A program made the translations under genes and the position numbers. DNA of 64,000 nt from Pseudorasbora parva. Its lineage: Eukaryota > Chordata > Actinopteri > Cypriniformes > Gobionidae. Shown in pieces: positions 31,949 to 50,895 of the stretch. The notes beneath the pieces were generated by a model, which saw only the letters and a list, made by a program, of their open reading frames with translations, did no database searches and was not told the DNA's origin. The first letter of the stretch is position 1; every line of letters begins with the position of its first letter. Location: contig NC_090175.1 of the NCBI RefSeq assembly GCF_024679245.1, forward strand, positions 54,238,362 through 54,302,361, given 5' to 3'.

Positions 31949-33480
31949 CTTTTTTTAAACGGGTGCATTTCTTTTCTGCTCGCTATGATAAATGTGCAGT
32001 GACTGTAACATAAACCATGACTAAGTTGGACCTTTTTGAAAGTGTTCATCATTCTTTCTTTTTTGTTGTCTTTCCCATCCATCACCCCACTTTTTCCTTC
32101 AGTTATAAAGTAATATGTTCAAAGTATTCTATTTTTATAAGTTTACCTGACTGGTGAGGTTTGATTAAAATGGAGCAAAGCATAAACAAGCCATTGTGTT
32201 TGAAGGTCACACCTTTATTGTAGATTTCTAATGCTGCAGTGATTTTCTTCTCTTTGTTTCCAATCTTGGATGTTAGTAGCCATGCAAACTCTTTGATGTC
32301 TAGTTTCCAGGCCAATTATATATCCCATACCACATGACCCCTTGTGAGGGCTAAGGCCCTAAAACATCAAATGAACTGACCACCACAGTGGCTGAGTGAA
32401 TAAAAATGTAAAAATAGTCACATTGACATTTAAATGATTCCTCAAAGGTGTTTATTTCTGTAAGTTAACATTACTCTAGCAGTGGTATGCGTGCCAGACA
32501 TTTTTCTTGCTAACTAGCTGTTGTAATCCTAAGACCATGGTCAGACAAGCTTATAAAAAGCACTGACCGTCTTTTCTAAATGATTGCTTCGCTCAGACGC
32601 CTGAAACAAACATTCTTTCACTCCGCTCGCAAAGCCTCACATTGCATTTGTTATGATTTGATCAGTCTTGGTTTTTGTGGTACTTCCTCCATAATGCCTT
32701 CATGAAAGAAAGTGCTGGGATGCATTAACTTGAGTATTTTCTCTTATATTTGAGCATTGCGGTTGAATTGTCAATGTAGGCTCATTGGAAACTCCAAAAA
32801 TGTAAATATGTGCAATCACTGCAGTTTCAGCTGAAATGAGCACTAGTGGCAGTTAAACACTAATAACTTTTATTACTTTTATTGCAAATTATGATTATGG
32901 GCCAAACTTTACATTAATGAAGAAGACTTATTTTAACCTGCTTCTTTGCACAAATCTATGGCCACAAACCACTTTTACCATATTGCATGATTTGTAAGCA
33001 ATTTCTTTTCATGTTTGCATCACATAACCAGCTCATTTACTGCACTGTTTTTGTGATCTGAAGCTCTCAGGTACGTGTCATCATGATAAAACAAGCTCTA
33101 AGAGTTGTAGAAACAAGTTAAAATGGCCTGGTTGCTTCAGTAAATATGTTTTTGTTTTTTTTTATGTGTTTTTATATTGTTTGCTTTTGCTTTATCGGTT
33201 AGTGTGCCTATTTTAAACTCAAAGTGTCATTCACCGGACATTCAGTTTCCCAAACTGTTAATATACAGTTACCAACATAATAAAACTGCCAGATTCACGT
33301 CCATCTGTTTCGGTTCGGATAAAACTGAACATTCTTTTAGCAGCGCTCACTGGACATTTTACTTTGAAAGTGTCGCGAAACATGCAAGAAGTATGGAAAT
33401 TAGTTTCTGCCATGGATTAAAACAATTTAAAAGATCATTTTGACTTTTTATCTCACAATTCGAACAATTACGTTTATATC
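31949..33480 (+). other. gpc5 intron 1, gene-free
   Basis: No recognised element or exon. Frames at 32,103-32,315 and 33,177-33,443 are isolated. Confidence 0.5.
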
Positions 33481-33775
33481 TTGCAATACTGTTTTTATAA
33501 CGTGTGTATAAAGTCAGAAATGCAAGTATAAAGAGAAATTTTGCATGTTATAAAGTCAGAATTGCATGATATAAAGTCGCAATTGCGTGTTATAGTCAGA
33601 ATTGTACGATATAAAAGTCAAGAATTAAAGTCAGAATTGCGAGTTTATATCTTTATAACACGCAATTGCGAATTTTTATCGCACAATTCTGACTTGATAA
33701 CTTGGAATTGTGACTTTATCACAAAATGTTTCTATAAAAAAGTCAGAATTGAGAGATAAAAAGTTGCAATTACCT
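33481..33775. repeat. Imperfect tandem repeat of AAGTCAGAATTGC units
   Basis: About ten degenerate units alternate AAAGTC(A/G)(G/C)AATTGC with TATAAAGTC or GTTATA. The later units (33,650-33,730) are inverted (GCAATTGCGAATTTTTATC, CAATTCTGACTT), so the array can fold back. This type is common in fish introns. Confidence 0.75.
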
Positions 33776-34679
33776 TTTTTTGTGTTTTAATCTGTGACAG
33801 CTTCAATAAAGAAGTAACAGTGATATCATTTATCAGAAATATTGCGCAGGTAAAAACATTTTTCCAATGAGTCTGGGTTGAGAGAGTTTTACTTGAAGCA
33901 AAGTGTTTTGATACCATGTCAGCAAGCAGATCCTCTGCTATATGAAGTGAAGTGACCTACACTGAGTCCCTTCTTTTAGTCGTCTCCAACATTTCCCAAA
34001 TCTCACAGCCTGTTGAATCATGTGAAACTGGGGCAAAAAAAGGAGGGTGGAAAGTTCACAGTTGGATGGATTTATTCTCTCAGGTGATTACACTGAAACG
34101 TTTAGCATGTTGTGAGTGAGAAATAAACACTTCCTGGGGCGCTTTCATTTCGCTCTTGCGAGACCGAGATGAATTCCTTTCCTCACGCCATCTCCTTCGC
34201 ATCTTGCTCAGGAACTCAAAACATTGCGTCACGGCGTGGTGATAGTGTCTTTAGCAACACTTGGCTCGTCTCGGCACGTCCCGTGCTGTGTTCCTAGAGA
34301 GCCCCCTAGGTGCATGTCATTTGCATTGACCTTTTTGGGAGAAGAAGTTTTCTTTTCTTATGTAGTGATGGAAATTTTTTGTCAAATCTCAATGGAATAA
34401 GAAATTTGATGGCTAGAGATATCGTCCCTTTCATCCTCCCCACCCTACTGGCTTGCTGCAGCTTGCACAAATGTGGAGTTTTGTGGACACCCGGTAGGAG
34501 TGAGTCTGATAATGGTCCTTTACATCAGTGGATTTGTGAACATAAAAGTACTGTTTTTACATAATTCATGGACCCAAATGTATCACTTTTATAATAACAA
34601 TTTCAAGAAGCGAGGTGTAAATCGTGATTCTGACTTTGGAAAATAGCAGCACACCTCTCCTCAAGCCGGTGATGGCTAG

Positions 34680-34681
<2 letters not shown>
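33776..34681 (+). other. gpc5 intron 1, gene-free
   Basis: Nothing recognised. The segment about 33,930-34,300 is less AT-rich and may be unique sequence. Confidence 0.4.

Positions 34682-34768
<87 letters not shown>
34682..34768. repeat. (TA)n microsatellite
   Basis: About 43 uninterrupted TA units. Confidence 0.97.
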
Positions 34769-34772
<4 letters not shown>

Positions 34773-34854
34773 CTTTTTATAAGACAGAAACATTCCTGCA
34801 AGTCTACTGGGAAAATGTGTTTTAAGTTTAATTTGTAAATATTAAAAATGTTCT

Positions 34855-34978
34855 GGTTACACTTTAGTTTAGGGTCTAATTCCCATTTCTCACTATTAAC
34901 TAAGACTTTTGCCTCAGTGAACAGATAATTACTGCTTATAAATACTTGGTAAGGTATTGTTCAGTTTAGATATTGGGT
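34855..34978. repeat. Dispersed repeat fragment
   Basis: GGTTACACTTTAGTTTAGGG, ACTAAGACTTTTGCCTCAGT and AATTACTGCTTATAAATAC are the reverse of words in the repeat at 18,790-19,050. Confidence 0.55.
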
Positions 34979-35788
34979 ACATTCTAAAAAACACTGGGTT
35001 AAAACGACCCAATCTGGATTGTTTTTAATACAAGGGCCGGATAAATATAGGACATAACACATGTTGGGCTAATTTAGTCAGCAAATTGGGTTGTTTATTT
35101 AATCCATCATTTTGAGTTGATTAATTTTTACTATAACACTAGAATTTTTTGGATTTTTTTTTTTTTACTTTTATACATGAATGAATGTTTACGAATTAAC
35201 TTAATTCTCTACATTATTTTTAAATACTCCACGAAACCACTGGTTTGCATGACAATTCCTTTATTTTCGATCATATTTTACAGTATAGCATATTTTGTAT
35301 TGTTTTTAATACACATTGTCTACATTTAAGTTTGTTTAACAAACATTAGAAGTACACATTTAAAATTTTGAAGAAATTCAAATGTACTCGACCAGTCTCT
35401 GTTGTCCCGTTTCCACCGTAACCCCACTGGATCTTGTGCCGGAGCTCGTGTCAATGTTCAGCGGAGGAACTTCTAACTGCAGACTGCCACCCTGGCTTTC
35501 ATTAAATTTACATTTGTGCATTTGGCAGACATTTTTATTGAAGACATGTACCAATTTTACCGAAGCTGCACTGCTCTCTCCTGAAGAGGTCACACTCACA
35601 AACAACCTGTGATATATAACTCAACCCCTGGGTTATTACGTCTGACCCAGGATCTGTGTAACACAAAAACTACACAAACAATGGGTTTTTTTGTCTGACC
35701 CGGGAGCTGGGTAACACAAGAAAAAATACCCAAAAGGTTTAAGCAAGGATCTGGTTAGAAAAAAGAACCCAAGATTTTTTAGAGTGTA
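34979..35788. mobile_element. TA-flanked element with ACTGGGTT ends
   Basis: The left end CATTCTAAAAAACACTGGGTT and right end AACCCAAGATTTTTTAGAGTG are inverted repeats, each followed by TA. Repeated ACCCAA, TGGGTT and CTGACCC(A/G)GGA words lie within. About 810 bp with no transposase frame. It ends about 225 bp before gpc5 exon 2. Confidence 0.75.
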
Positions 35789-36012
35789 TGTTTACATTTT
35801 TACTGCATTTTTTACGGACTTATTCTGACACCACAGCTGCTAGTTTTTGTCTGTAAAATTTCAAAAAATTTCAAAATTGATTTGAACAGTCTGAGAAATA
35901 TTACATGCTTTCCCTCATAAGTACCAATTATCTAAGGATCAAATCCATATGACTTCAATACACATAGCTACCTCAATTAACAATCCCAAACTGTGTTTGT
36001 TTATCCCAACAG

Positions 36013-36174
36013 GTTCAGACCTCCAGGTTTGTTTATCAAAGAATGTAACGTGCTGCACCAAGAAGATGGAGGAGCGCTACCAGGTGGCGGCACGACGGGA
36101 CATCCAGAACCTTCTCCAGACATCCAGCTCCAGTCTGAAGTTCCTCATCTCACGGAATGTGGCTGCTTTTCAAG
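36013..36174 (+). CDS. gpc5: Glypican-5, exon 2
   Basis: The 162-bp exon is preceded by TTTGTTTATCCCAACAG and followed by GTTAGT, and both junctions are phase 1. It encodes residues 51-104. DLQVC (Cys57) and the CC pair (64-65) are the conserved glypican cysteines. [11 protein letters not shown] (68-78) and [16 protein letters not shown] (89-104) are near-identical to the glypican-5 sequence I know and clearly nearer to it than to glypican-3, which has other residues at many of these positions. An N-V-T sequon (61-63) is a possible N-glycosylation site that I do not recall in the human protein. Exon 3, which in vertebrates is large and carries most of the cysteine-rich core, is not found downstream, so the gene is cut by the window edge. 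Confidence 0.95.
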
Positions 36175-36180
36175 GTTAGT

Positions 36181-40494
<4,314 letters not shown>

Positions 40495-40640
40495 CTTAAA
40501 AGTAAAGGTTCTTTATTGGCATGGTTCCATGATAGACCTTTAACATCCATCGAAGCTTTCCATTGCACAAAAGCTTCTTTATAGTGGAAAAAGTTCCTTT
40601 AGATTACTAAAATACTCTTCACACTAAGAAAAACAAAACA
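40495..40640. repeat. AAAGGTTCTTTATTGGCA dispersed repeat
   Basis: CACTCTTAAAAGTAAAGGTT...TTTATTGGCATGGTTCCATG and AAAAGCTTCTTTATAGTGG are the body of a repeat very common in cyprinids. A second, hairpin-shaped copy is at 53,810-53,899. Confidence 0.7.
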
Positions 40641-40828
40641 AAACACTTCACTGACATGTTCTTTAGGGGACGTCTATGGTTCTTCTCACTTTATGTCTTT
40701 TTATTTAATTAATTTTAACAGGTTTAAAAAAGCTTGGGTATTCAGTGTGGTTGTTATGAGGAACCTTTATAATTTTCTGGTCTCGTGATGTGATGCGGTT
40801 TCCTCCACCAAGCTATCTCCGCACTAGT

Positions 40829-40990
40829 TAAAGAGGACCTATTATTCCCTTTTACAAAGTCTTGATTTTGTTTTTGGCGTTTTTCAAAAACAATCAGGCT
40901 TTCATGCTTGAATGTTAAAAAAAAAAAATCATAATTTTTTACATATTCTCTGTTGTTGCAGCCCCTCTCTTCCAAATCTGTCAGTAACGC
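40829..40990. mobile_element. TTAA-type element, left end only
   Basis: TTAAAGAGGACCTATTATTC matches the left end of another common cyprinid TTAA element, as I recall it. The mirrored right end was not found. Confidence 0.45.
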
Positions 40991-42414
40991 TCTGTTTAGT
41001 TGCTCTCTCTATGAAGCCCTTCCTTCTGAAAAGCACAATTTACTCTGATTGGTAAGCTGAAACTTTGGAAACTTTGCAGACGTTTTTTCATGCTCAAACA
41101 GCAACATTAAAGAAAGTTGAAAATGTAAAAAAAACTCTTTACGGTATTATTTATGTCTGTATAGTTACATGATATTTGCCTTAGCCAACAATAATAATTC
41201 AGTTCTGCAAATCATGCACTGATAGAAAATTACATAAAGGGAAAAGTCATACACCAAGGCAACAAATAATAAACTATTGCATTTAAATTTATTCATTACC
41301 CTCTCCATATTCCACAGTGATAGTCAAATCTTTCTGATGCAGATATCATTTGTACTGTAATGTTAATGACAAGGTCACGGATAAAACAGGTTAGCTGGTA
41401 GTTGACGGACCACAGACCTAGCTTAATTTAATCACAAATAACTCAAACAGTCAGTGTTCATGTCACACCGGGGACAGCAGGGAGGACGAGTTGAAAGGAA
41501 GGACTAATGTGCCCATTTGTTAGACACAAGCCCTGCATGCATTTTTATTTGATACAGATGGAGACAAGGGCAAGGCCATGATTCATCACCATCACCATCA
41601 CTGTGACAGTGAAGAAAATTAAACCAGCACAAAACAATAAAACAGAGTCTATTGTGCAAACATGGAGAGCTTAAGGAACTTGTCCAACAATAAAACTACC
41701 CAAAAGACAGTTTTATAGTTCAGATGTTGAAGTGGAGCTCTCAGTTGTGTTTATTTAGTGGTGTATGGCATCGCTGTAATGAAGTTTTTTTCCCCTCATA
41801 CATTTGGTTAGGATTTTTTCATGAATGATACCTCAAAGCCTCTTATAAATCCTTCATAATATATGCCTGTTTTATAATTTCTAATACATTTGAAAGATTG
41901 CAACTGCTTGTAAAGAATGTGACATTAAACCAAAAGGTAGGAAAAAAGCGTTATTTTTTTAAATTGTGAATCTGTGGCGCTTGGACAACAGCCTGAAAGA
42001 TGCAAAGCCTGTCAATTTATTCAACTGTCACAGGCCGCTTTGAGCCCATAAAACACGTTATATGCATGACTTGTATTTCCCAATGTCTCCTGGTTAACTC
42101 GCATTGCAGTCGCTTAAATCCTCTTTGTGATTCAGGAAGTCATCTTGGCAGGGTCGAACGTTCCTCCGTGCCTTCCATGCTTATGTGGCCATAAGCATTT
42201 TCTGGGACTTTTTGACTGATTGTTCTCAATAGCAGGATGATACAATGCCACGTGGGTGGTAGTGTACGATGTGATGAATTTAGAACATTTATGTCACAGA
42301 TTGACATTCCCTGGAGACTGTGGAGGATGTGGTCGGAATTTCTTTATCCAACTTTTTGGCCACCGGCACGCTTTAAAGTTTCAGGAGTGACAACTGCATT
42401 TAAATATTTAAACA
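40991..42414 (+). other. gpc5 intron 2, gene-free
   Basis: Nothing recognised. A short (CATCAC)n-like tract lies at 41,584-41,602. Confidence 0.4.
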
Positions 42415-42472
42415 TCCATCCGTCCGTCCGTCCGTCCGTCCATCCATCCATCCTTCCATCCTTCCATCGTCA
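42415..42472. repeat. (CCGT)n / (CCAT)n tetranucleotide tract
   Basis: Five CGTC units pass into CATC and CTTC units. Confidence 0.9.
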
Positions 42473-43688
42473 TTTTTCAATAGTTCAAATCCATCCATTC
42501 ATTTTTCTGACAGAAAACCTTCAAATGTCAAGCTTTCCAAACTTCTTCAAACATTCTGTCAAGCCAACTTGAGAGTTTTGTCTCTTTTATTGTTTTTTTT
42601 TGTTTATCTAGTTCATATTTGTTGCACAAACAGTGCCATTTTAGAAAGCAGATGATTTGATGTGCTTTTCTCATGCATGTGTTCTCATGGCATCCTTGCA
42701 TTAAGAGAATTACCGTCACGCCCGAAAAAAGCCACAGCATTCCTCTCTCATGAACCTGTCCGTGATTTACCGTAGACTTCAGGCAAATGACCTAGACCAA
42801 CCTCTCCGTCCCCGACCGTTCACTAATCAGAACCTGTTCCTGGAGTGAGTAACAAAGGCAGCTTAATGAAAACAAAATGTCTTTGTTTGTGATGGCTTCC
42901 TGGTAAAGGACTCTGGTTAGAGGGCAAAGACATGCTTTTGTCCCATTACCGCTGCTGTGTGGTCTTCTGTGCATTTTTTGCCTCCTTTAACTCAAGAGTC
43001 AGAGATTGATGCCGCACCAGGCCAAGTGGCCCTCGTGCCCCGCTGAAGTGCCATTCACCATCCACCCTGTTGAAATTTCCCATTTCCTGTGGGCTTTGCA
43101 CAATTTAGCATTTAGATATTGAAACCTGACATTGACTCATTCTGTGTCCCCTTAAGGGTCTTAGGCTGCAAATATTTGGCAAGTAAACAAACACTGATAA
43201 TGATTAGATGCATGCGCATGGATGTCTTTTTATTTGTCGGCAGGCTCTAAATTTGATTTGCTCTGTTCAAGGGCTCTTTTCACATGATTAAAACCATACA
43301 GTTGTCATTAATATTCTGCATAGAAAGATGATCCAGTCTGGTTCTCTGTTTTTGGTGATGAGAGATAGCATTGTTCATTTCGTCATGCAGTTGAATTAAA
43401 ACCAAATGGTTTTGTACAGTATTAATGAAATTAGTTGAAAGCACAGCCAATCTAGACCATCTTAATTTATATAATAAATATTATAGTACTTTGAGCAGAA
43501 AGTATCATAATATTTTCACTTTTCAATGGAATTGCATCACATGATACAGTTCTAAACACAATGTGTCCTCATGGAAATGTAACGTGAACGCAGCATACCT
43601 CAGGAAGTGATCCATCTTATAGTTATCACTGTAGATTCTGTCAAACATAAGCCATATTATGATTCAATTGCTACATTTTCTCTATTTA
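42473..43688 (+). other. gpc5 intron 2, gene-free
   Basis: Nothing recognised. The block about 42,990-43,260 has balanced composition, no repeats, and could be conserved non-coding DNA. Confidence 0.4.
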
Positions 43689-45295
<1,607 letters not shown>

Positions 45296-45850
45296 TAGTT
45301 TCTAAGTGGTTGCTAGGTTGTTGTGGGTTGTTGCAACAGTATTGCTAAGGTGTTGCTTGATTGTTGTTAGGGTTTTCTGGGTGGTTGCTAGGATGTTACT
45401 ATGGTGACACTTGTTGGTTTCAAAAAGTACTGGACGGTTGCTACGGTATTGCTATACAGTTATTAATGTTCTGGATGTTTTTTAGGGGGTTGTCAGGAAA
45501 ATGCAAAGGTTTTGTGCATAGTTGCTAGAGAGTTCAGGGTGGTTATCAGCTAGGGTTCTAAGGTGTTGCTTGGGAGTTTTTTCTGGGGTGTTATGGTTTG
45601 TTGCTTGGGTGTTTCTAGGGAGTTGTTGGTGGTGGCTACCATAAGGTGCTGCTGGGAATTTTTCTTGGGTGTTTCTGGGTGTTGCTAAGGTGTTGTTAGT
45701 GAGTTTTCTAATGTGTTCTGGGTGGTTACTAGGCTGTTTTGGGTGGTAGCTATGATGCTGCTAATCTGGCTTCAGTAAGTTCTGGTGTTGCTGTGTGACT
45801 GCTAGACAGTTCTACTAGGGTGTTTCTAGATTGTTGCTATGGTGGTCTTG
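45296..45850. repeat. GTTGCTAGG-type short-unit repeat, about 550 bp
   Basis: Dozens of degenerate GTTGCTAGG, GGTGTT(C/G)T and TTCTGGGTGGTT words in one strand orientation. The family recurs at the right window edge (63,925-63,960). Confidence 0.8.
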
Positions 45851-46043
45851 GATAGGAAGGTAAATTGTAAGCGAGACTGTCAGGCTGAGTTTTATGTGCA
45901 TTTTTCCTGTCTGTGTCAGTGTGTTGAAACACAGGCTTTTCCATAGATTTAGAGCCCATAGACACAAATGGGGTGAAAAAGTCCAGACAGTTTTCAGCAG
46001 CCACACAGCAAATGACAGATTTCAGCAAAGAGAGCATTCTTTT

Positions 46044-46044
<1 letters not shown>

Positions 46045-46107
<63 letters not shown>

Positions 46108-46233
46108 TGACTTGACTTTTAGTCTTTCTTTATTTTAACAATTAATCAAAATATATAAATATATAAAACACAGAGATATTCACATATGCTCATATTCAAC
46201 AACAAAAAAATAATAATAAAAAAAAAAAATAAA

Positions 46234-46281
<48 letters not shown>
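46045..46281. repeat. Two (GA)n tracts with an A-rich spacer
   Basis: (GA)30 at 46,045-46,104 and about (GA)19 at 46,243-46,281, the second preceded by A-rich sequence. Confidence 0.95.
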
Positions 46282-46283
<2 letters not shown>

Positions 46284-47044
46284 AGCATCTTGTATTTGTG
46301 ACATGTATATCAGAAGAACATTGTATTATACATTTTACAGAGAGTTGTCAATTATGTCTTATTGTTCTCAGAAATGTCTCATTACAGAACTAAAATGGGT
46401 TGCAGCATAAAATGACTCTAACAATTGAGATGTTAAAGAGATCTCATCTGTGACTCTTTAGTTTCCGTGTGTAATAAGCTGTCAGGAATTCCCACTCTTG
46501 ACTTCTCTCTTCATGAGTTCATGAATGGCTGCTTCAGGGTTTCGCTCTCAAATAAACTCCCAACTGGGACGGCAGGCATAAATAGCAACACAGTGTTACT
46601 CCTGTGGTTTTATGTCTGAATGTGTCTGGCTTTAGCATCTTCAAAAGCAGGATATGGTTTGTGCAACTATCCAACCCCTTCCTCTGTGTCCCTGAAGACA
46701 TTTGGCATAATGACCCCGTAATTATGCCACAGGCAAACAAAAGAGGCAAACTCTGGCAGCGCAGCTGATTGTTTGCAAACATGGGAAGTGACAGTAATTT
46801 GGGAAGGACTTGTGTTGCAAGTCTGAAATGTGAGCTGCTCGGATTAGAGCAGGAGAACTATAGGATTCCTCCGAATGAGAAAATCACGGCCCTCTTACTG
46901 CTTACTACAAAAATGTAAACTCTTGAAGGTTTAAGTTACAAACAATCCAGTTCATAATACTAAATCAGTGTTTTTTTTTTTTTTTTTTTTTTCATTGGGC
47001 TCAGAGGGAGATGTTTTTGGATCAGAAAAAAGTTCATAGAGAGT
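46282..47044 (+). other. gpc5 intron 2, gene-free
   Basis: A T run at 46,972-46,992 precedes the next element. 46,500-46,800 looks unique. Confidence 0.4.
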
Positions 47045-47905
47045 TCAAAAGTTTGGGGTCAGTAAGATTTTTACTCAGCATTAAAGACATTTATATAGAT
47101 AGATTATTACTCAGCATTAAAGACATTTATAATGTTACAAGTTTTCTGTATCAAATAAATACACGTTTGATTAATCAGAATCCTGAAGAAATCATGATTT
47201 TCACAAATATATGAAGCAGCACAACTGATTTCAACATTGATAATAATCAGAAATATTTATTGAGCAGTAAATCAGCATATTAAGGCCAATTCACACTGCA
47301 CAGGCAAACACACGACAGCACATGATCAGTCAGTGTCTGTTTGGTCGTGAAATGTCTGAGCAGTGTGGTATGATTTTCCCAAACTCTGACGTAATCTGAC
47401 CTGGACACAAACCCTCGGCATGATGATGCCATGACTTTTTAAAAGTAAGTGAGTTTTTGCTGAAAACAGCCCAAATCATCTGCCAATGGGGTGAGAAAAA
47501 TAATCTCAATCCAAACGGAAACAGGATTATTTTGCTTACCCCATACATTTTTATTTTGCTATAAGCAAAAACTTATTTTCTGAAAACAAGACTCATTTAA
47601 GTAAAAATCATATTACTTGTCTAGTAAATATTTAGTAAAACGATTTAAGCATTTTTAGATATTTGGACTGGAAATACTATAGTAAGAAAACATATTTGTT
47701 TGCAGTGTGAACAGGTCACAGGAATAAATAACTTCTTAAAATATATTCAGATTGAAAACAATTGTTTTAAGTTGTAATGATATTTGACAATATTGATGAT
47801 TTTGCTGTATTTTTGATTAAATAAAGCCAGCCTTGGTGAGCGCAATAAACTTTTTTTTCAGAAACCTTTTATAAACATCTCCGATCCCAAACTTATGAAC
47901 AGTAG
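47045..47905. mobile_element. AAGTTTGGGGTC element, split by another insertion
   Basis: The left part (47,045-47,280: TTCAAAAGTTTGGGGTCAGT, AAGCAGCACAACTG, TTTCAACATTGATAATAATC) and right part (47,715-47,905: AGGAATAAATAACTTCTTAA, GATTAAATAAAGCCAGCCTTGGTGAG, CCCAAACTTATGAAC) are the two halves of the family also seen at 43,689. The middle, 47,283-47,714, is foreign; it starts GGCCAATTCACACTGCACAGG and ends TTGCAGTGTGAACAGG, which are inverted ends. Confidence 0.7.
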
Positions 47906-48989
47906 AGTATACGGCAGTGATACTTTGTACAGCTTTTTAGTACAGGAATTCAAAAGTGTCATCTTTTTGCTGAACTGATTTGTTGAAAATAGCTTTCGTT
48001 AAAATAAATCTGACTTGTGAAAACTGCTTGTCTTGAGAAAGAGAGCGTTTCAGCAGTCACATGGTTTAGTGTGATGTAGTGTTTTTCTTGATAATGAAGA
48101 TACTTGAAGTTACTAACCGAAGCATGTTGTTTGGTTTGTGGTGTTGCTTCTTTTTATTTAGTTGCTCCACGACGCTGACCTCAGGTTCTGCCTCTCTCTT
48201 TGGCCTGATCTTCTTATTTTCTTCAGACAGGCCCTGATGAACTTCCAAGAGCTGTTTTGCTGAATGTTTATTTTAGAGTAAAGTTTGCCATGAGAGTGAA
48301 GTTCTGCCCTGGCATTCGTTCTTAAAACACCCATGATGCTTTGCTCTTTATATTATCCACTTTGCCAGTGAAGTTAATTCTAAGAAAGCTGAAATAAAGC
48401 ATTCAAGTTTCTTTTTTCTTTTTTTTCTTTCTTCAATTTATTCATTAAAGACGCTTTTCTATGCAAACTGAGGTCAGTGCATTCGCAGCCGCAGGCAGGC
48501 TCGTGTTGAATTGTATTAAATAAAGCACTTGAAGAGGCTGTCCTCAGAAGAAATGATCTGACAGGACAAACTCATGAACCTGCTGCTTTCATCTTCATTC
48601 CCTCCGTCTCCTTTTGGCCAAATGAATTCTCATTGATCAAGTCCTCCGTCGGTTTATCCTCTTCAGGCTCTGGGGTTTTCCTGACTATTTTGTGGTTTGC
48701 TATAAATTGTGTGTGTGTCTCTTTAAAGAGAGTGAAATCATTATTTCAGGTGTATTTTTGCTCCCATACTAACATACAAGTGCTTTTTATGACAAGTTTG
48801 CCCCCGGCTATAGCATTTTTATGCGGGTATTTTATCGTCATTATAAGGTCATCGCTGGCTCAGAGTCATCATTTACTCACCCTCACGTCATTTTAAACTC
48901 ATATAGTTTGCTTTTGAGCTCTTTTGTGACTGATTATTGTCTTTCTTGCATTGGTATGGTCATGTAAAAGCTTCTCCTCCTGTTGACCC
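47906..48989 (+). other. gpc5 intron 2, gene-free
   Basis: Contains a short TTAA-MITE core fragment near 48,866-48,910 (TCATTTACTCACCCTCACGT). Otherwise nothing recognised. Confidence 0.4.
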
Positions 48990-49004
48990 CCTTCTCTCTC
49001 TCTT

Positions 49005-49046
<42 letters not shown>

Positions 49047-49051
49047 TCTTT
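48990..49051. repeat. (CT)n / CTTT-rich tract
   Basis: Mixed CTCTCTCTTT units. A GC-balanced, unique-looking block follows (49,055-49,250). Confidence 0.85.
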
Positions 49052-49268
49052 CTGGCTCCATTACTCATGCTTCCTCCAGGTCTTGGGCATATTGAAGATA
49101 TAACGACATAATTGCTGTCGTATACCATTAGAGCATCCGGCCCTGAGTGACAGATGGATATTACTGAGCAATTACAGAGGAGCTCCGGGTCCTTCCTAAC
49201 CTGTCCTGTGTTGATATTCTGATTATCGAAACATTCCTGCGTTTGGCTCAACGGATTTTTAAGTCAAG

Positions 49269-49768
<500 letters not shown>

Positions 49769-50895
49769 GTAGCAAAGTAAAATTATTTACATATCTCCTT
49801 TTATTAATTAAACATAAATCAAGTACCTGAAAATACAAATATATTTTTAAAGCAATATCTTATGATATAGCACAATTTAATATGATTCAATATTATTATA
49901 TTTGTAATAAAATAAAATGGCACACTTATGATGACATATTGCATCCTTGAAAACCACAATTCTCCACAAAGTAAATAAACATCTTTTTTTTATTATTTAT
50001 AAATGCATCAATCGATGTCAATATTTCTGTGAGGGTCAAGCTGAACATGGTCAAACACAGTGAGATATACAAACATGGACTTACATAAGAAGTCAACGGT
50101 TCTAAAGAGAAGGTGTGAGAATGACCACATAATAGGAATTCAAATGATAATTAAAGAAACCTTAAGGCATAGCCTCGTGCTTCATTGGCCACCGGCCGAG
50201 CATTCCTCCTAACCATTGTTGCTCCGGCGCCATCTGGGAGCCGTAATACCCCTCAAAGCTGTAAGGAGTTTCAGTCTTTTTAATCATTTATCAAGATTCT
50301 CTTTGAACCTGTAAGCCTTTGCTTTGGCTCCTGGACAAGACTTGGGTTATATCGGACTAAATCAGCCATGCACTGCCCCGTTTATGACTTCAGGGTAGAC
50401 CTGTTTACAAATACAGTACACACGAACACACTTTATCACGCCGCACATGACCCTCTCCATTAACAATACAGCTTAATGCACAGAACAAACGTCCTGCATC
50501 CCATGATAAAGCTTTGAAGTTCACATGCTAAACAGATTCTGCTTTCAACAGAGCTGGGCTATTGTCCTTTACGGTGCATTATAAGGATGTAAGGGGTTTA
50601 AAAATGAAAGATAGCATCTTCTATTCATGTGTTTTTCACCAGAACATCATTCAGGAGAGCAGGAGCACCGCTGGCATGCTGCCTTTATTTCAGCAGGGAT
50701 GTTTTCCTGCACATCACTGGATTGTGGGCTTTTTTTGATTTTTTTTTACATTCTATGATGCATTGTTCGCCTTTTGTATTTCACTGGAAGTGGCTGATTA
50801 CAGACACCCATTTTCCTATATACCTTTTACAATAAAATCAAGCTTCCTTAATCCTTTTCCTGGTGATTTACTGCAAGGACGTTATCAGTATGCAG
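49769..50895 (+). other. gpc5 intron 2, gene-free
   Basis: AT-rich near the array, then apparently unique to 50,890. No exon seen. Confidence 0.4.
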
